A stretch of 64,000 bases of DNA, from assembly GCA_016185305.1 (NCBI GenBank), contig JACPNV010000040.1, positions 28,664 to 92,663 on the forward strand, given 5' to 3'. Numbering within the stretch: the stretch's first letter is position 1; each line of letters starts with the position of its first letter. The notes under the pieces are model-generated. The model saw only the letters and a program-made list of their open reading frames with translations, searched no databases and was not told where the DNA came from. The stretch comes from Actinomycetota bacterium. Lineage in GTDB: Bacteria; Actinomycetota; Acidimicrobiia; Acidimicrobiales; Acidimicrobilacustridaceae. Of this stretch, positions 38,214-47,724 are shown piece after piece. The translations under genes were made by a program, and so were the position numbers.

Positions 38214-40595
38214 ATGGCTGGTCGACTCGCACGTCCCGAGCCGCGCCACGATGATGAGCAGCAGCACGACCCCGACGAGATCCCGGCGGACGAGCAGCCG
38301 GGGTCGGCGGGCGACCGCGCGCAGCACTGGACCTTTGCGGCCGGGTGCCTCCTCGGACTGATCGCCGGCGGCACGATCTTTTGGTGGATGCTCACCCACA
38401 ACGGCACCGAGATCGTGCCAGCCAAGAGCTTCGCGGGCAGCTTCTTCGACATCCAAGGGCGTGCCATCCTCGATCGGCGGCTCGACGTCCCCGCCGACTC
38501 CCTCGGCATCGAAGGTTTCGTGGTGGACGGGCGCACCTACGCCTACTTCGGCCCGGTGCCCGCGATCATTCGCCTGCCGGTGCTCGCAGTCACGAACCAA
38601 CTCGACGGCAGGATGAGCGTCATCTCGATCGCCGTCGGCTGGACGGTCGGTGCCATCTTCACGTCCTTGCTGCTGTGGAGGACTCGCCGTTTCGTGCGCG
38701 GTGACCTCCCTTTCACCAACACCGAGCTCGCCGCCACCGCGCTCGCGCTGGCCGCGTACGGCGGCGGGTCGAGCCTGGTGATCTTGGCGGCCCGGCCGAT
38801 CGTGTACCAGGAAGCCGACGTGTGGGGCAGCGCGCTCACGCTCGCGTCGCTCTGGGCCGTGCTCGGTGTGCTCGAACGGCTCACGTACCCCCGCGTGATC
38901 CTCGGCACGGTGTTCGCATCCCTGGCGTTCCTCACACGTGCCACCCTCGGCCTCGTTGCGACCGTGACGCTGGCCGCGATCACGGTTGCGGTCGCGGGCG
39001 AGTGGATCGCGCGGCGCCGCCATCCGGGCCACGATGCCCAACGCATCTTCGGTCGCACACACATCGGCTGGGCGATGCTCGGCGCGCTCGCGCTCGGCAC
39101 CATCGTTCCGGTCGCCGCGTACGCCTCGGTGAACGTGGCCAAGTTCGACACGCCGTTCCGGCTCCCGATGGAGACCCAGGTCATGAGCGGGCTCGATCCG
39201 GCCCGCAAGGAGATGTTGCGCGCCAACGGCAACTCGTTCTTCCGGCCCCAGTTCGTCGCCACCACGGCGCTCACCTACCTTCGGCCCGACGGCCTCCGGC
39301 TATCGAGCGACTTCCCGTTCATCTTCCTCCCCGAACAGCCCCAGGCGCCGGTCGGCGACTACGTCTTCGACCGCATCGACCCGACGCCAGGGTTGTTCCC
39401 GACCATGCCGTTCTGGGCCGGGCTCACCGCTTGGGGCCTGATCTGTGCGTTCCGCCCGAACCCCCGCTGCCGGCCGGCGGTGAAGCGGTTGCGCACACCG
39501 CTGATCGGTGCCGCCACGGGCTCGCTCGGCGTGTTGACCATCGCGTTCATCGCGCCCCGCTACCTCGGTGACTTCCTACCGTTCCTCGTCCTCGCCGGGG
39601 CGGTCGGGTTGTACGACGTGATCGACCGAACCGACGGCACGCGGCGCCTCGTGCGCGGGGGTTTGCTGGCCGTCCTCGCGTCGGCGACCGCCGTGTCCAT
39701 GGTCGTCAACGTGGCGATCGGGTACACGATCCGCAGCGTCGAGGGTTCGCCCGCCGAGCTTGCGTCCTATCTCGGCACGCGCCTGAGCATCGGCGCCTAC
39801 GTCGGCGGCAAGCTCTCGGCCAGAGTCGAGCGAGGCGACCGGGTCTCGCGGCGGGGCGGATATGACCGGCTCTTCATCCGTGGCAACTGCGACGGCCTGT
39901 ACTGGTCGGGCGGAGGCGAGCCTGCCGCGCTCGCGATCACCAATTGGCAACCCATCGAGCGCGGCCCAGCCGCCGGGCAGCAGCACGTCGCGATCGAGTT
40001 CGGCACGCCCCCAGCGGGCTCGCCCGCCCGGCAGCCCATCCTCGGCATCGACGACAAGCTCGCCCCGACCACGCTGTATGTCGAGCGGCTTCCCGATGGC
40101 AAGGCCCGCTTCGGCGCGATGGTCGGTGACCGCGAAGCCGGCCCGCCGGGCGCGCCTCTCATCCTCGACCCGGCGCGCACCTACGACGCGGTGATCGTCG
40201 CCGACGAGCAGACCGCCGAGTTGTCGCTGACCCTCGACGGTGAACGGGTCTTCGACACCACGTCGGTCGCCACCGGAGCGGAGCGTCTGGGCGGGCCCGC
40301 AACGCTCGATGCCGGGCTGTCCCCCACCCCGCCCCCAGCCGCACCGTCGCCGTCAACGGCACCGCAGCACCCACCGGGGGACGCCGGGACGAGCGCGGAG
40401 CCGACCACGACAACGACAACGACGGCAGCCAGAAGCCGATCCTCGCCGACGACCGCGACGACCCCGAACCCGAGCCCGCCGCTCGCGGCAAGTGGTCCCG
40501 CGCTCGCCCCGAGGTTCACCGGCACGATCACCGCCCGCAGCAACGACCTCCCGCTGTGCCGCGCCCTGCTCGACGAGCTCGAAGGCCGGGGCTGA
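38214..40595 (+). CDS. Large membrane protein, GT-C-like, with extracytoplasmic Pro/Thr-rich tail
   Basis: 793 residues. A polar N-terminus (about 38 residues) is followed by about nine membrane helices spread to residue 530, then a soluble beta-rich domain and a low-complexity segment rich in P, T and S with a run of seven threonines, ending in D-L-P-L-C-R-A-L-L-D-E-L. Topology suggests a polyprenyl-sugar-dependent glycosyltransferase, but no catalytic motif is certain. A loop aspartate after helix 1 (S-F-F-D-I-Q-G-R) may be the catalytic position seen in GT-C enzymes. Confidence 0.65.
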   Translation: MAGRLARPEPRHDDEQQHDPDEIPADEQPGSAGDRAQHWTFAAGCLLGLIAGGTIFWWMLTHNGTEIVPAKSFAGSFFDIQGRAILDRRLDVPADSLGIEGFVVDGRTYAYFGPVPAIIRLPVLAVTNQLDGRMSVISIAVGWTVGAIFTSLLLWRTRRFVRGDLPFTNTELAATALALAAYGGGSSLVILAARPIVYQEADVWGSALTLASLWAVLGVLERLTYPRVILGTVFASLAFLTRATLGLVATVTLAAITVAVAGEWIARRRHPGHDAQRIFGRTHIGWAMLGALALGTIVPVAAYASVNVAKFDTPFRLPMETQVMSGLDPARKEMLRANGNSFFRPQFVATTALTYLRPDGLRLSSDFPFIFLPEQPQAPVGDYVFDRIDPTPGLFPTMPFWAGLTAWGLICAFRPNPRCRPAVKRLRTPLIGAATGSLGVLTIAFIAPRYLGDFLPFLVLAGAVGLYDVIDRTDGTRRLVRGGLLAVLASATAVSMVVNVAIGYTIRSVEGSPAELASYLGTRLSIGAYVGGKLSARVERGDRVSRRGGYDRLFIRGNCDGLYWSGGGEPAALAITNWQPIERGPAAGQQHVAIEFGTPPAGSPARQPILGIDDKLAPTTLYVERLPDGKARFGAMVGDREAGPPGAPLILDPARTYDAVIVADEQTAELSLTLDGERVFDTTSVATGAERLGGPATLDAGLSPTPPPAAPSPSTAPQHPPGDAGTSAEPTTTTTTTAARSRSSPTTATTPNPSPPLAASGPALAPRFTGTITARSNDLPLCRALLDELEGRG

Positions 40596-40690
40596 CCACG
40601 CGCGAGGTGCGCCGCAACCCTGACGAACCATGGCGCCAAGACGGTGCTCCACGCCGCACCGCACCCCAGGTTCGCGCCTACGACCAGGCA

Positions 40691-40709
40691 TCTCCCTTGC
40701 CGAGGGAGA
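40691..40709. terminator. Possible bidirectional hairpin between convergent genes
   Basis: TCTCCCT and AGGGAGA pair over 7 bases around a TGCCG loop, 11 bases past the pup stop codon in the minus direction and 95 bases past the membrane gene. No T-run follows on either strand, so it is a weak candidate. Confidence 0.4.
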
Positions 40710-40720
40710 CCGTTCTCGGA

Positions 40721-40915
40721 CTACTGCCCGCCCTTTTGCACATAGCTCTTGACGAAGTCTTCGGCGTTGGTCTCGAGGACATCGTCGATCTCGTCCAGAA
40801 GGTCGTCGAGCTCTGCCTTGAGCTTCTCGCCCTTCTCGGACGGCTCGGGCGTCTCGGCGATCTCTTCCTCGCCCTTTTCTCGTGCTGGTTTCTTCTTCTG
40901 CTCTCGCTCAGCCAT
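40721..40915 (-). CDS. pup: Prokaryotic ubiquitin-like protein Pup
   Basis: 64 residues. Pup is ligated to lysines of target proteins and threads them into the Mpa-proteasome. The disordered N-terminus rich in K and E, the central helix [13 protein letters not shown] that binds Mpa, and the terminus Y-V-Q-K-G-G-Q are diagnostic. The C-terminal Gln means Dop must deamidate it first. It follows dop by 60 bases; prcB and prcA, which normally come next, are absent. Confidence 0.96.
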   Translation of the reverse strand: MAEREQKKKPAREKGEEEIAETPEPSEKGEKLKAELDDLLDEIDDVLETNAEDFVKSYVQKGGQ

Positions 40916-40975
40916 GGTGCTTGCTCTGCTCCAGAGGGGGTCAGCCGGCCCGTGTCGACGACGGGCTCGTCCTAG

Positions 40976-42490
40976 CTACGACCCCAGCTTGTCCAAAAGT
41001 TCGGCCGGGGTGGCGCATCCTGCCAGCAGGCTACCCACGTGGGCTTCCGTTCCGCGGGTCGGTTCCATCATCGGAACTCGCCGCAAGGGATCGCGGCCGA
41101 TGTCGAACACCAGTGAATCCCAGTTGGCGGCGACGATGTCGTCCGCCCACTTCTGCAGGCACTTGCCCCGGAAGTAGGCACGGGTGTCGCTCGGGGGCTC
41201 GGACATGCCGAGCGCGGCTTCGTCGTCGGTGACCAAGGTCTGCAGGCCGGCCCGGCGGGCCAGCGACTTCGCCGGCCGGAGATCGTGGTACTGCAGGTCC
41301 ATGGCGGCGAGGCGGGCGTCGTCCCACGACAGGTCGTGCCGCTCGCGGTAGCCGTCGATCAGCCGGTACTTCGCCACCCAGTCGACCTGATCGGCGAGCG
41401 ACATCGGGTCGGACTCGAGCCCGGCCAGCACGGTCTCCCAACGGTGCAGCACATCGCGACCCACATCGTCGCCAACACACTCCAGGCCGACCTCCTCGGC
41501 GTACTTCCTCGCCCGATCGAACAGCTCCCACTGCACGTCGAGCGCGGTGGCCGTCGTGCCGTCGACCAGCTCCCACGCCCGCCGTAACGTCGTGTCGTAG
41601 GAGACGCCTCGCATCACCGCCACCGGCGCGTTGAAGACGAACTCGCGAGGCAAGAAGTCGTCTTCGACCATCGACAGCACGAGAGCCGTGGTGCCGACCT
41701 TCAGGTAGGTGGCGATCTCGGAGAGGTTGGCGTCGCCGCAGATCACATGGAGGCGGCGGTACTTCTGGGCATCGCTGTGGGGCTCGTCGCGGGTGTTGAC
41801 GATCGGCCGCTTCAGCGTGGTCTCGAGCCCGACCTCCTCCTCGAAGAAGTCGGCGCGCTGGGTGAGCTGGTACGGCACGTCGGCGACCGAGATGCCGGGT
41901 GCCTCCGAGCCGACCTTGCCCGCACCGGTGAAGATCTGCCGGGTGATGAAGTGCGGCATGACATGGGTGACGACCCGACCGAACGGGACAGCGCGGTCCA
42001 TCAAGTAGTTCTCGTGACAGCCGTAGGAGTTGCCCTTGCGGTCGGAGTTGTTCTTGTAGACCACGATCTCTTGCCCGTCGGGCAGGAGCCGCTTGGCTGC
42101 TTCCATCGAACGCACGAGGATCATCTCGGCAGATCGATCGAACTTCACGACGCTGCGCGCCTCGGCACACTCCGGCGTCGAGAGCTCGGGGTGCGCGTGA
42201 TCGACGTAGTACCGCGCGCCGTTCGTCAAGACCGCATTGACTAGGTGGGTCTCGACCTCGGGCGCCATCGTTCCCGCGGGGGCGGTGCCACGAGCATCGT
42301 TGCCCGGCGTCTCGTCCTCGAAGTCCCAACCGACCTTCGGGGTTGGCCCGAAGCTACTGCCCGCACGCGCCAGTTCGTTGACGTAGGCGTTGATGAGCAG
42401 CGAGGACGCGGCGATCGGGTTGGATTCCCCAGCACCCCGGAGAAGGATGCCGAACTCGGTCTCGATCCCGCAGATCTTCGTGATCGCCAC
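40976..42490 (-). CDS. dop: Pup deamidase/depupylase Dop
   Basis: 504 residues. It turns Pup-Gln into Pup-Glu and also removes Pup from substrates. The N-terminus K-I-C-G-I-E-T-E-F-G is the glutamine-synthetase-like nucleotide loop, the D-E-T-P-G-N-D-A-R-G segment lies in the loop specific to Dop, and N-S-D-R-K-G-N-S-Y-G-C-H-E-N-Y completes the active site. Length fits Dop rather than PafA. Lies between mpa and pup. Confidence 0.95.
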   Translation of the reverse strand: MAITKICGIETEFGILLRGAGESNPIAASSLLINAYVNELARAGSSFGPTPKVGWDFEDETPGNDARGTAPAGTMAPEVETHLVNAVLTNGARYYVDHAHPELSTPECAEARSVVKFDRSAEMILVRSMEAAKRLLPDGQEIVVYKNNSDRKGNSYGCHENYLMDRAVPFGRVVTHVMPHFITRQIFTGAGKVGSEAPGISVADVPYQLTQRADFFEEEVGLETTLKRPIVNTRDEPHSDAQKYRRLHVICGDANLSEIATYLKVGTTALVLSMVEDDFLPREFVFNAPVAVMRGVSYDTTLRRAWELVDGTTATALDVQWELFDRARKYAEEVGLECVGDDVGRDVLHRWETVLAGLESDPMSLADQVDWVAKYRLIDGYRERHDLSWDDARLAAMDLQYHDLRPAKSLARRAGLQTLVTDDEAALGMSEPPSDTRAYFRGKCLQKWADDIVAANWDSLVFDIGRDPLRRVPMMEPTRGTEAHVGSLLAGCATPAELLDKLGS

Positions 42491-42537
42491 GAAAAGACCC
42501 TAGCTGCCTGGGCGGCTTGCGCCCGCACACACACGCT

Positions 42538-44304
42538 TCAGAGGTATTGGCCGGTCGCCACCCGCTCGATGGAACGGCCGCCCTTGGTCTCGTCGTCGTC
42601 CTTCTTGATGAGCGTGCGGACATACACGATGCGCTCGCCCTTCTTGCCCGAGATCTTCGCCCAGTCGTCCGGGTTGGTCGTGTTGGGAAGGTCTTCGTGC
42701 TCCTTGAACTCCTGCTGGATCGATTCGATGAGGTCTTGCGTACGGACCCCGATCGCGCCGCCGTCGATCTGGCGCTTGATCGCCAGCTTCTTGGCCCGGC
42801 GCACGATGTTCTCGACCATCGCTCCTGACGAGAAGTCCTTGAAGTACATGACCTCCTTGTCGCCGTTCTGGTAGGTCACCTCGAGGAACTGGTTGCGCTC
42901 TTCCTCGCGGTACATCTCCTCGACCGTCTTCTCGATCATCGCGGCGACGGCCTTGTTGGCGTCGCCTCCGCCGATGTCGTTCACCTCGTCGCTGTCGAGT
43001 GGGAGATCGGCCTTCAGATAGCGGCCGAAGATCTGCACCGCGGCCTCCTCGTTGGGCCGCTCGATCTTGATCTTCACGTCGAGGCGGCCGGGGCGCAGGA
43101 TGGCCGGATCGATCAGGTCTTCCCGGTTGGAAGCGCCGATGACGATGACGTTCTTCAACGACTCGACCCCATCGATCTCGGTGAGGAGTTGCGGGACGAT
43201 CGTCGATTCGATGTCGGAGCTGATGCCGCTGCCACGCGTGCGGAACATGGAGTCCATCTCGTCGAAGAAGACGATGACAGGCCAGCCCTCTTCGCTCTTC
43301 TCACGAGCCCGCTGGAAGACCAGGCGGATCTGGCGCTCGGTCTCGCCGACGTACTTGTTCAGCAGCTCGGGACCTTTGATGTTCAAGAAGAAGCTGCGGG
43401 CCTGCTTGTCGCCGCTGACCTCGGCCACCTTCTTGGCAAGCGAGTTGGCCACCGCTTTGGCGATGAGGGTCTTGCCGCAACCGGGCGGGCCGTAGAGGAG
43501 GATGCCCTTCGGGGCGGGCAGCTTGTACTCCGCGAACAGGTCTTGGTGGACGAATGGCAACTCCACCGCATCGGCGATCTGCTCGATCTGCCAGTCGAGC
43601 CCACCGACATCGTCATAGGAGATGTCGGGGACTTCCTCCAGGACGAGATCCTCGACCTCGGGGCGCGGGAGCTTCTCGATGAGCAGGCCCGAGCGGATGT
43701 CCATCAAGATCGTGTCGCCGGACCGTAGCTTCTCGCCGATCAGCCAATCGGCCAGTTCCGCGACCCGTTCCTCGTCGTCCCGGCCGACGATCATCGCCCG
43801 GGTGCCGTCTTCGAGCAGTTCCTTCATCGTGACGACCTCACCGGTCAGCTCCGCGTTGCGCGCCAGCACGACGTTCAGCGACTCGTTGAGGACAACTTCG
43901 GCACCACGTTGCAGCTCGGTGTGGTTGAGGTCGGGGTGCACCGACACCCGCATCTTGCGCCCACCGGAGAACACGTCGACGGTGTCGTCGTCGTTGCGAC
44001 CGAGCAGGACGCCGTAGGCCGATGGCGGCTGGGTGAGCTTGTCGACCTCTTCGCGTAGGGCGGCGATGTGTTCGCGCGCCTCGCGGAGGGTGTAGGTCAG
44101 CTTCTCGTTCTGGGAGACGGCCTGCGCGAGCTGACCCTTGGTCTCGAGCAGGCGCTCTTCGAGGGTGCGCACTCGCTTCGGTGCGTCCTGCAGCCGCCGG
44201 CGGAGCATGGCCACTTCTTCTTCGAGGATCTTTGACTGCTCGTTGAGCTCGGCCATCTCTTCCTCGTAGGAAGCGATCCGTCGCTCGTAGTCGGCCTGAT
44301 CCAT
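42538..44304 (-). CDS. mpa: Proteasome-associated AAA ATPase (Mpa/ARC)
   Basis: 588 residues. It unfolds pupylated proteins and passes them to the 20S proteasome. An N-terminal coiled coil (about 1-90) binds Pup, tandem OB folds follow, then the AAA module with Walker A G-P-P-G-C-G-K-T, Walker B V-F-F-D-E-M-D and R-P-G-R-L-D. The C-terminus G-Q-Y-L is the tail that docks into the proteasome alpha ring. GGAGG is 9 bases before ATG. First gene of the mpa-dop-pup operon. Confidence 0.96.
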   Translation of the reverse strand: MDQADYERRIASYEEEMAELNEQSKILEEEVAMLRRRLQDAPKRVRTLEERLLETKGQLAQAVSQNEKLTYTLREAREHIAALREEVDKLTQPPSAYGVLLGRNDDDTVDVFSGGRKMRVSVHPDLNHTELQRGAEVVLNESLNVVLARNAELTGEVVTMKELLEDGTRAMIVGRDDEERVAELADWLIGEKLRSGDTILMDIRSGLLIEKLPRPEVEDLVLEEVPDISYDDVGGLDWQIEQIADAVELPFVHQDLFAEYKLPAPKGILLYGPPGCGKTLIAKAVANSLAKKVAEVSGDKQARSFFLNIKGPELLNKYVGETERQIRLVFQRAREKSEEGWPVIVFFDEMDSMFRTRGSGISSDIESTIVPQLLTEIDGVESLKNVIVIGASNREDLIDPAILRPGRLDVKIKIERPNEEAAVQIFGRYLKADLPLDSDEVNDIGGGDANKAVAAMIEKTVEEMYREEERNQFLEVTYQNGDKEVMYFKDFSSGAMVENIVRRAKKLAIKRQIDGGAIGVRTQDLIESIQQEFKEHEDLPNTTNPDDWAKISGKKGERIVYVRTLIKKDDDETKGGRSIERVATGQYL

Positions 44305-44647
44305 GGGACTTCACCTCCGATCGGACGAGGTCGTGCGGCCGAACCCGCCCTTTCACCACAACACGGGTGGCAGCGCCGGTTCGTTGACAACCTCGTCTGG
44401 CGGACCCTACACCCCGAATATGTCAGATCGACGGAGGCCAGCGACGACCAGGCGGCGAGAGAGCGGCGGCCGCGAACCAGGCTGCCACCGGCCCGATGAC
44501 ACCGATTCGAGGCGGGGTCGATCCTGTGACAGACTCCCTGCTGCATTTTCTACGGGATTCTTCGTCTTTATTCGGGGAACGGTTACACTGCCAGCACGGC
44601 TGCGGGCCTCGGGGCTCGCTCCTGATACGAGAGGTACAGGCGAAACG
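44305..44647. promoter_or_regulatory. Divergent intergenic region between mpa and ferredoxin genes
   Basis: 343 bases without a gene. On the plus strand TTCGTC (44561-44566), a 17-base spacer and TACACT (44584-44589) form a good sigma70-like promoter for the ferredoxin gene. On the minus strand TAGGGT (44404-44409) could be the mpa -10, giving a leader of about 95 bases. The segment 44545-44575 is the most AT-rich in this part of the window. Confidence 0.55.
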
Positions 44648-44890
44648 ATGGGTATGAAGGTCTGGATCGACCAGGATCTCTGCACCGGCGACGGCCTCTG
44701 CGAGGAGATCGCCCCCGACGTGTTCACCCTGCTCGACGACGGGCTTGCCTACGTGAAAGAGGGCGACAAGATCTTCAGCGACCCCGGCGGCGCCGCCGGT
44801 CTCGCCAACGTCCCCGCCGGCCAGGAAGAAGCCACCATCGAATCCGCCGAGGAATGTCCCGGCGAGTGCATCTTCATCGAGATGGAGTAG
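44648..44890 (+). CDS. Small ferredoxin (3Fe-4S type)
   Basis: 80 residues. The pattern C-x(5)-C at residues 12-18 (C-T-G-D-G-L-C), followed by E-x-A-P-D-V-F, and a late C-P matches short ferredoxins that serve cytochrome P450s and other oxygenases. One extra cysteine (E-C-P-G-E-C) sits four residues after the third ligand. No partner reductase or P450 is in the window. It has its own promoter and precedes the YqgE gene by 37 bases. Confidence 0.88.
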   Translation: MGMKVWIDQDLCTGDGLCEEIAPDVFTLLDDGLAYVKEGDKIFSDPGGAAGLANVPAGQEEATIESAEECPGECIFIEME

Positions 44891-44927
44891 CGACGGCGGC
44901 CGCGGAACTGCGCGACCATCGGGGGCG

Positions 44928-45536
44928 ATGTCCGGCCCCTTGTTCGAGCCATCCGGTCCCGCCTTCGATCGGTCCGAGCCCTTGGCGGGGCGGTTGCTGG
45001 TCGCCACGCCGGGCGTGCTCGAAGACCCCAACTTCCGGAGGACGGTCGTGCTGATGCTCGAGCACGGCGAGGCCGGGGCGCTGGGCGTCGTGTTGAACCG
45101 GCCGTCGGAGACCCGAGTGCTCGAACCGTTCCCCGACTGGGACGGGTACACGACCGATCCTCCCGTGCTGTTCGTCGGCGGCCCCGTGTCCCAGCAGACG
45201 CTCATCGCCCTGGGCCGGCCCCGGACGGGCGAGATGCCCGACGGTTGGCACGAGGTGCCGTCCGCTGGCGGCGGGATCGGCACCGTCGACCTTCGCCATG
45301 AACCGTGGGCGCTGGCGACCAAGCTCGAGCAGCTACGCGTCTTCGCCGGCTTCGCCGGCTGGGCGGGCGGGCAACTCGAGTCGGAGATCGCGCAAGGAGC
45401 GTGGTTCGTGGCCGCGGCCGAGCCGTCGGATGCCTTCTGCCGCGAACCCGGCTACCTGTGGCGCAACGTCCTGCTCCGCCAAGGCGGCACGATCGCGTTC
45501 TACGCCGACTTCCCCGCCGATCCCCGCTGGAACTAG
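44928..45536 (+). CDS. YqgE/AlgH family protein
   Basis: 202 residues. L-A-G-R-L-L-V-A-T-P near the start, then F-R-R-T-V-V-L-M-L-E-H, G-A-L-G-V-V-L-N-R-P and F-V-G-G-P-V are the family's signature. The function is unclear; it is often next to ruvX in proteobacteria, but here it follows a ferredoxin. Confidence 0.92.
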   Translation: MSGPLFEPSGPAFDRSEPLAGRLLVATPGVLEDPNFRRTVVLMLEHGEAGALGVVLNRPSETRVLEPFPDWDGYTTDPPVLFVGGPVSQQTLIALGRPRTGEMPDGWHEVPSAGGGIGTVDLRHEPWALATKLEQLRVFAGFAGWAGGQLESEIAQGAWFVAAAEPSDAFCREPGYLWRNVLLRQGGTIAFYADFPADPRWN

Positions 45537-45790
45537 CGCGGCTTCCACGATCGACTCCGCTGCCACCGGACCTTCCCGCTCTCGTCCTCAACACCTTGGC
45601 GTCGACGCCGGCTTCGATCGCCGCGTCGCGCAGGAACGTGCCCCGGGCCCGGGCGCTGTAGAGACCGAACGAGTCCATCCGAGGCGTCGCCTACGACACC
45701 ACCCCCTCTACCTGAAGTTGACACAACGAGCCGCCCTCCCTGCCGTCGTGCCCCGCTCCTCATCCGCGCTCACGACCACGACTTTGCGGA
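45537..45790. other. Gene-poor stretch at the edge of the accessory patch
   Basis: No convincing complete gene. A minus-strand frame ending near 45678 reads Y-S-A-R-A-R-G-T-F-L-R-D-A-A-I-E-A-G-V-D-A-K with coding-like composition and may be a gene remnant, but I cannot assign it. Confidence 0.4.
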
Positions 45791-46192
45791 TCACCCTGAG
45801 CCGCCTCGTAACGCATCACCGGCGACAAGACTCATGATGCGCTCGCGCTCACGTCTTGACTCCATCAAGCCCTGAACCTCTGTCTGCCAGACCACCACGC
45901 CGTCTTGTTCGACGACCAAGCGATAGCTGATCGATGATGCGCTTCTCGCCACCAACGCCAGAACGCCCGCCATGACGAGCACGGCCCCAATCGTGAACGA
46001 CAGCCAGAGCGGAACCACCAGGCGCAGCCCGAAGCCAACCAGCAGAACAAACACGCCGAAAGTCAACGCGCCGTAGAGCGAGTCGCCAACCACGGCCAGA
46101 ACGCCCGCGGCACGATCAGCAGCATCGTCGGTACGACGCGAAGACACCTCGAAACTGCGACCATCAGGCAGGACGACGCTCGACGTGCGCAT
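45791..46192 (-). CDS. Small two-helix membrane protein
   Basis: 133 residues. A short beta-like N-terminus (V-V-L-P-D-G-R-S-F-E-V) is followed by two adjacent membrane helices (about 45-85) and a soluble domain with V-V-W-Q-T-E-V-Q-G-L and a charged end. AGGAG lies 10 bases before ATG 46192. No family recognised. Base composition is lower in GC than its neighbours, consistent with recent acquisition. Confidence 0.65.
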   Translation of the reverse strand: MRTSSVVLPDGRSFEVSSRRTDDAADRAAGVLAVVGDSLYGALTFGVFVLLVGFGLRLVVPLWLSFTIGAVLVMAGVLALVARSASSISYRLVVEQDGVVVWQTEVQGLMESRRERERIMSLVAGDALRGGSG

Positions 46193-46467
46193 GACAACTC
46201 GTTCTCCTGAACCGCTTTCACCACAAGCTTCGCGCAGTCCAACCCTTCTGGACTTGCTGGCCGATCGCCAAACCAAAGAGGGGCTTCAAAAGCAGCGGCC
46301 ACCGTAAGTGGAGATGCCCACCGTTCGCATGCGGGTGTGATCGGCGCCCGGGCCCGCCCGGGCCCGGTGAGCTTGACGGGTTGTTGAATCCAGCGACCAC
46401 CAGCGACCCACTCAACGGCGTCAACGGAATTCCACCGCCCACGTCGCCAACGTTTACCACTGCGCCG

Positions 46468-46879
46468 CGAACGAACTCCAGGAGCGTGACCTTCCGCCCA
46501 TCTACCGGAACGTTCACCAACAGTTGGGCTCGACACGTCGACCAGGCACTCCGTTCATGGCGCACTGAGTTCGTTGAGCTCTGCGCCGCCGTCCTCGGCG
46601 AAGGACACCGCGAAGTCGTTGGCGAGCTGGACCTGCCTCGGCGACCCCAGGAGCTGCACGTCCGCGATGGCGTTCTCCAACGCGCGGCTGGATGCGGGGT
46701 CCAGCTGTCGGTTTGCTGCCTGCTCGAGGTCGCGGTAGGCGCTCACGAGATACTCGACGCGGAGATCACGTCGACGATTCAAGCGATCCCGATGCCGCTC
46801 GGCGGCATAGGTGACCGCCGCGATGACGACCGGCCACGACAAGGCCGACGGCGTAGATCCACTCCCGCATCTCGCCCAT
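46468..46879 (-). pseudogene. Frameshifted small membrane-anchored protein gene
   Basis: Three frames join into one protein of about 135 residues. Frame A starts M-G-E-M-R-E-W-I-Y-A-V-G-L-V-V-A and shifts near 46831 to V-I-A-A-V-T-Y-A-A-E-R-H-R-D-R-L. Frame B continues through Y-R-D-L-E-Q-A-A and A-I-A-D-V-Q-L-L-G-S-P-R-Q-V to 46555, where it stops; frame C then gives V-P-V-D-G-R-K-V-T-L-L-E-F. Intact relatives, from memory, have one N-terminal helix and this Q-L-x-G-x-x-x-Q-V segment, function unknown. Two shifts suggest a dead gene, or sequencing errors. Confidence 0.65.
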
Positions 46880-46955
46880 CGAAAGCCCCCGACCTTCATC
46901 CGCGGATCGACGGCCGTCCTCATCGGCGATCGCCAAGTTGGCCGGCTGACGAGCG

Positions 46956-47366
46956 TCAGGGCTTGAGCTCGAACGCGTCGCAGTGCGCGGGGCGCACGAC
47001 GGTGAAGTGCCGGCGGTCGAGGGTCGCGATCCGGGTGGCCTGGTGGCGTTCGGCGAGCACGATGACCGAGGCGTCGGTGCCGCCGAGGCGAAGGTCGCGG
47101 TAGCGGTCCACGAGCTCGCCGACCCGGGCCCACTCATCGGCGGTGAGCTCGTCGACAACGAACAGCCCGGCGGCCAGATCGGCGTAGAGGGCGAGCTCGC
47201 CGTCGACGCCGACTTGGCGGGCCAGCAGGTAGGCGGCCTCGGCAATCACCAGTCCGGTGGTGCGCAACGGGCCCGGTTCGGTGGCGAGCAGCTCGTGGCA
47301 GGCGTGGTGGTCGGGGTCGCGGTCGTCGCCCAACGCGACGAGCGGCCCGGTGTCCACGATCATCAC
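46956..47366 (-). CDS. vapC: VapC-type PIN-domain toxin
   Basis: 136 residues. PIN ribonuclease fold with acidic residues D5 (I-V-D-T-G-P-L), E43 (I-A-E-A-A-Y), D98 (G-T-D-A-S-V) and D117 (A-T-L-D-R-R-H-F), all intact, so it is probably active. It would cleave RNA when free of antitoxin. It lies 18 bases after the vapB gene. Confidence 0.88.
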   Translation of the reverse strand: MMIVDTGPLVALGDDRDPDHHACHELLATEPGPLRTTGLVIAEAAYLLARQVGVDGELALYADLAAGLFVVDELTADEWARVGELVDRYRDLRLGGTDASVIVLAERHQATRIATLDRRHFTVVRPAHCDAFELKP

Positions 47367-47384
47367 GACAGGCCGCCCGGCGGG

Positions 47385-47612
47385 TCAGTCGCGGCCGAAG
47401 CCCTCGGCCAGCAACTCGTCGGCGTCACGAGCGAACCGGATCCCGGTCGAGGACCCGACCCCTGCCAACGCGAACTGGCGCCGCCGGGGAGCGGCGCCGA
47501 CGTGTTCGCTGACCGACTCGGCGATCAGCTCCTCGACTGTCATCTGACGCCGCTCAGCTTCGGCCTGCAGCGCCGCGAGCATCTCGTCGGGCAGATCCAG
47601 GGTCACGGACAT
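47385..47612 (-). CDS. vapB: VapB-type antitoxin
   Basis: 75 residues. The N-terminus M-S-V-T-L-D-L-P-D-E-M is a ribbon-helix-helix DNA-binding segment followed by helices Q-M-T-V-E-E-L-I-A-E-S-V; the C-terminal half, ending F-G-R-D, would wrap the toxin. ATG 47612 is preferred over an upstream GTG at 47648. Such antitoxins repress their own operon. Confidence 0.82.
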   Translation of the reverse strand: MSVTLDLPDEMLAALQAEAERRQMTVEELIAESVSEHVGAAPRRRQFALAGVGSSTGIRFARDADELLAEGFGRD

Positions 47613-47724
47613 GCCCGCCAGTGTAGAGACCCTCACCGGCCCGCCCACAGCCCGCTTCGGCGGCGGTGGCCGTCACGGTTGTGTGCTGCCGCCCCCGACT
47701 TCGTCGGGTTGGCGTCGGGGCGGG

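Noticed and set aside
40320..40595. A frameshift near the end of the GT-C-like protein, because of its Pro/Thr-rich segment
   Set aside because: The same frame continues into a normal-looking C-terminus (D-L-P-L-C-R-A-L-L-D-E-L), so a low-complexity extracellular linker is the simpler reading.
46340..46372. GC-only tandem repeat as an origin or attachment site
   Set aside because: It consists of two copies of GCCCGGGCCC-like units; it is self-complementary and short, more likely a hairpin or chance GC tract next to the pseudogene.
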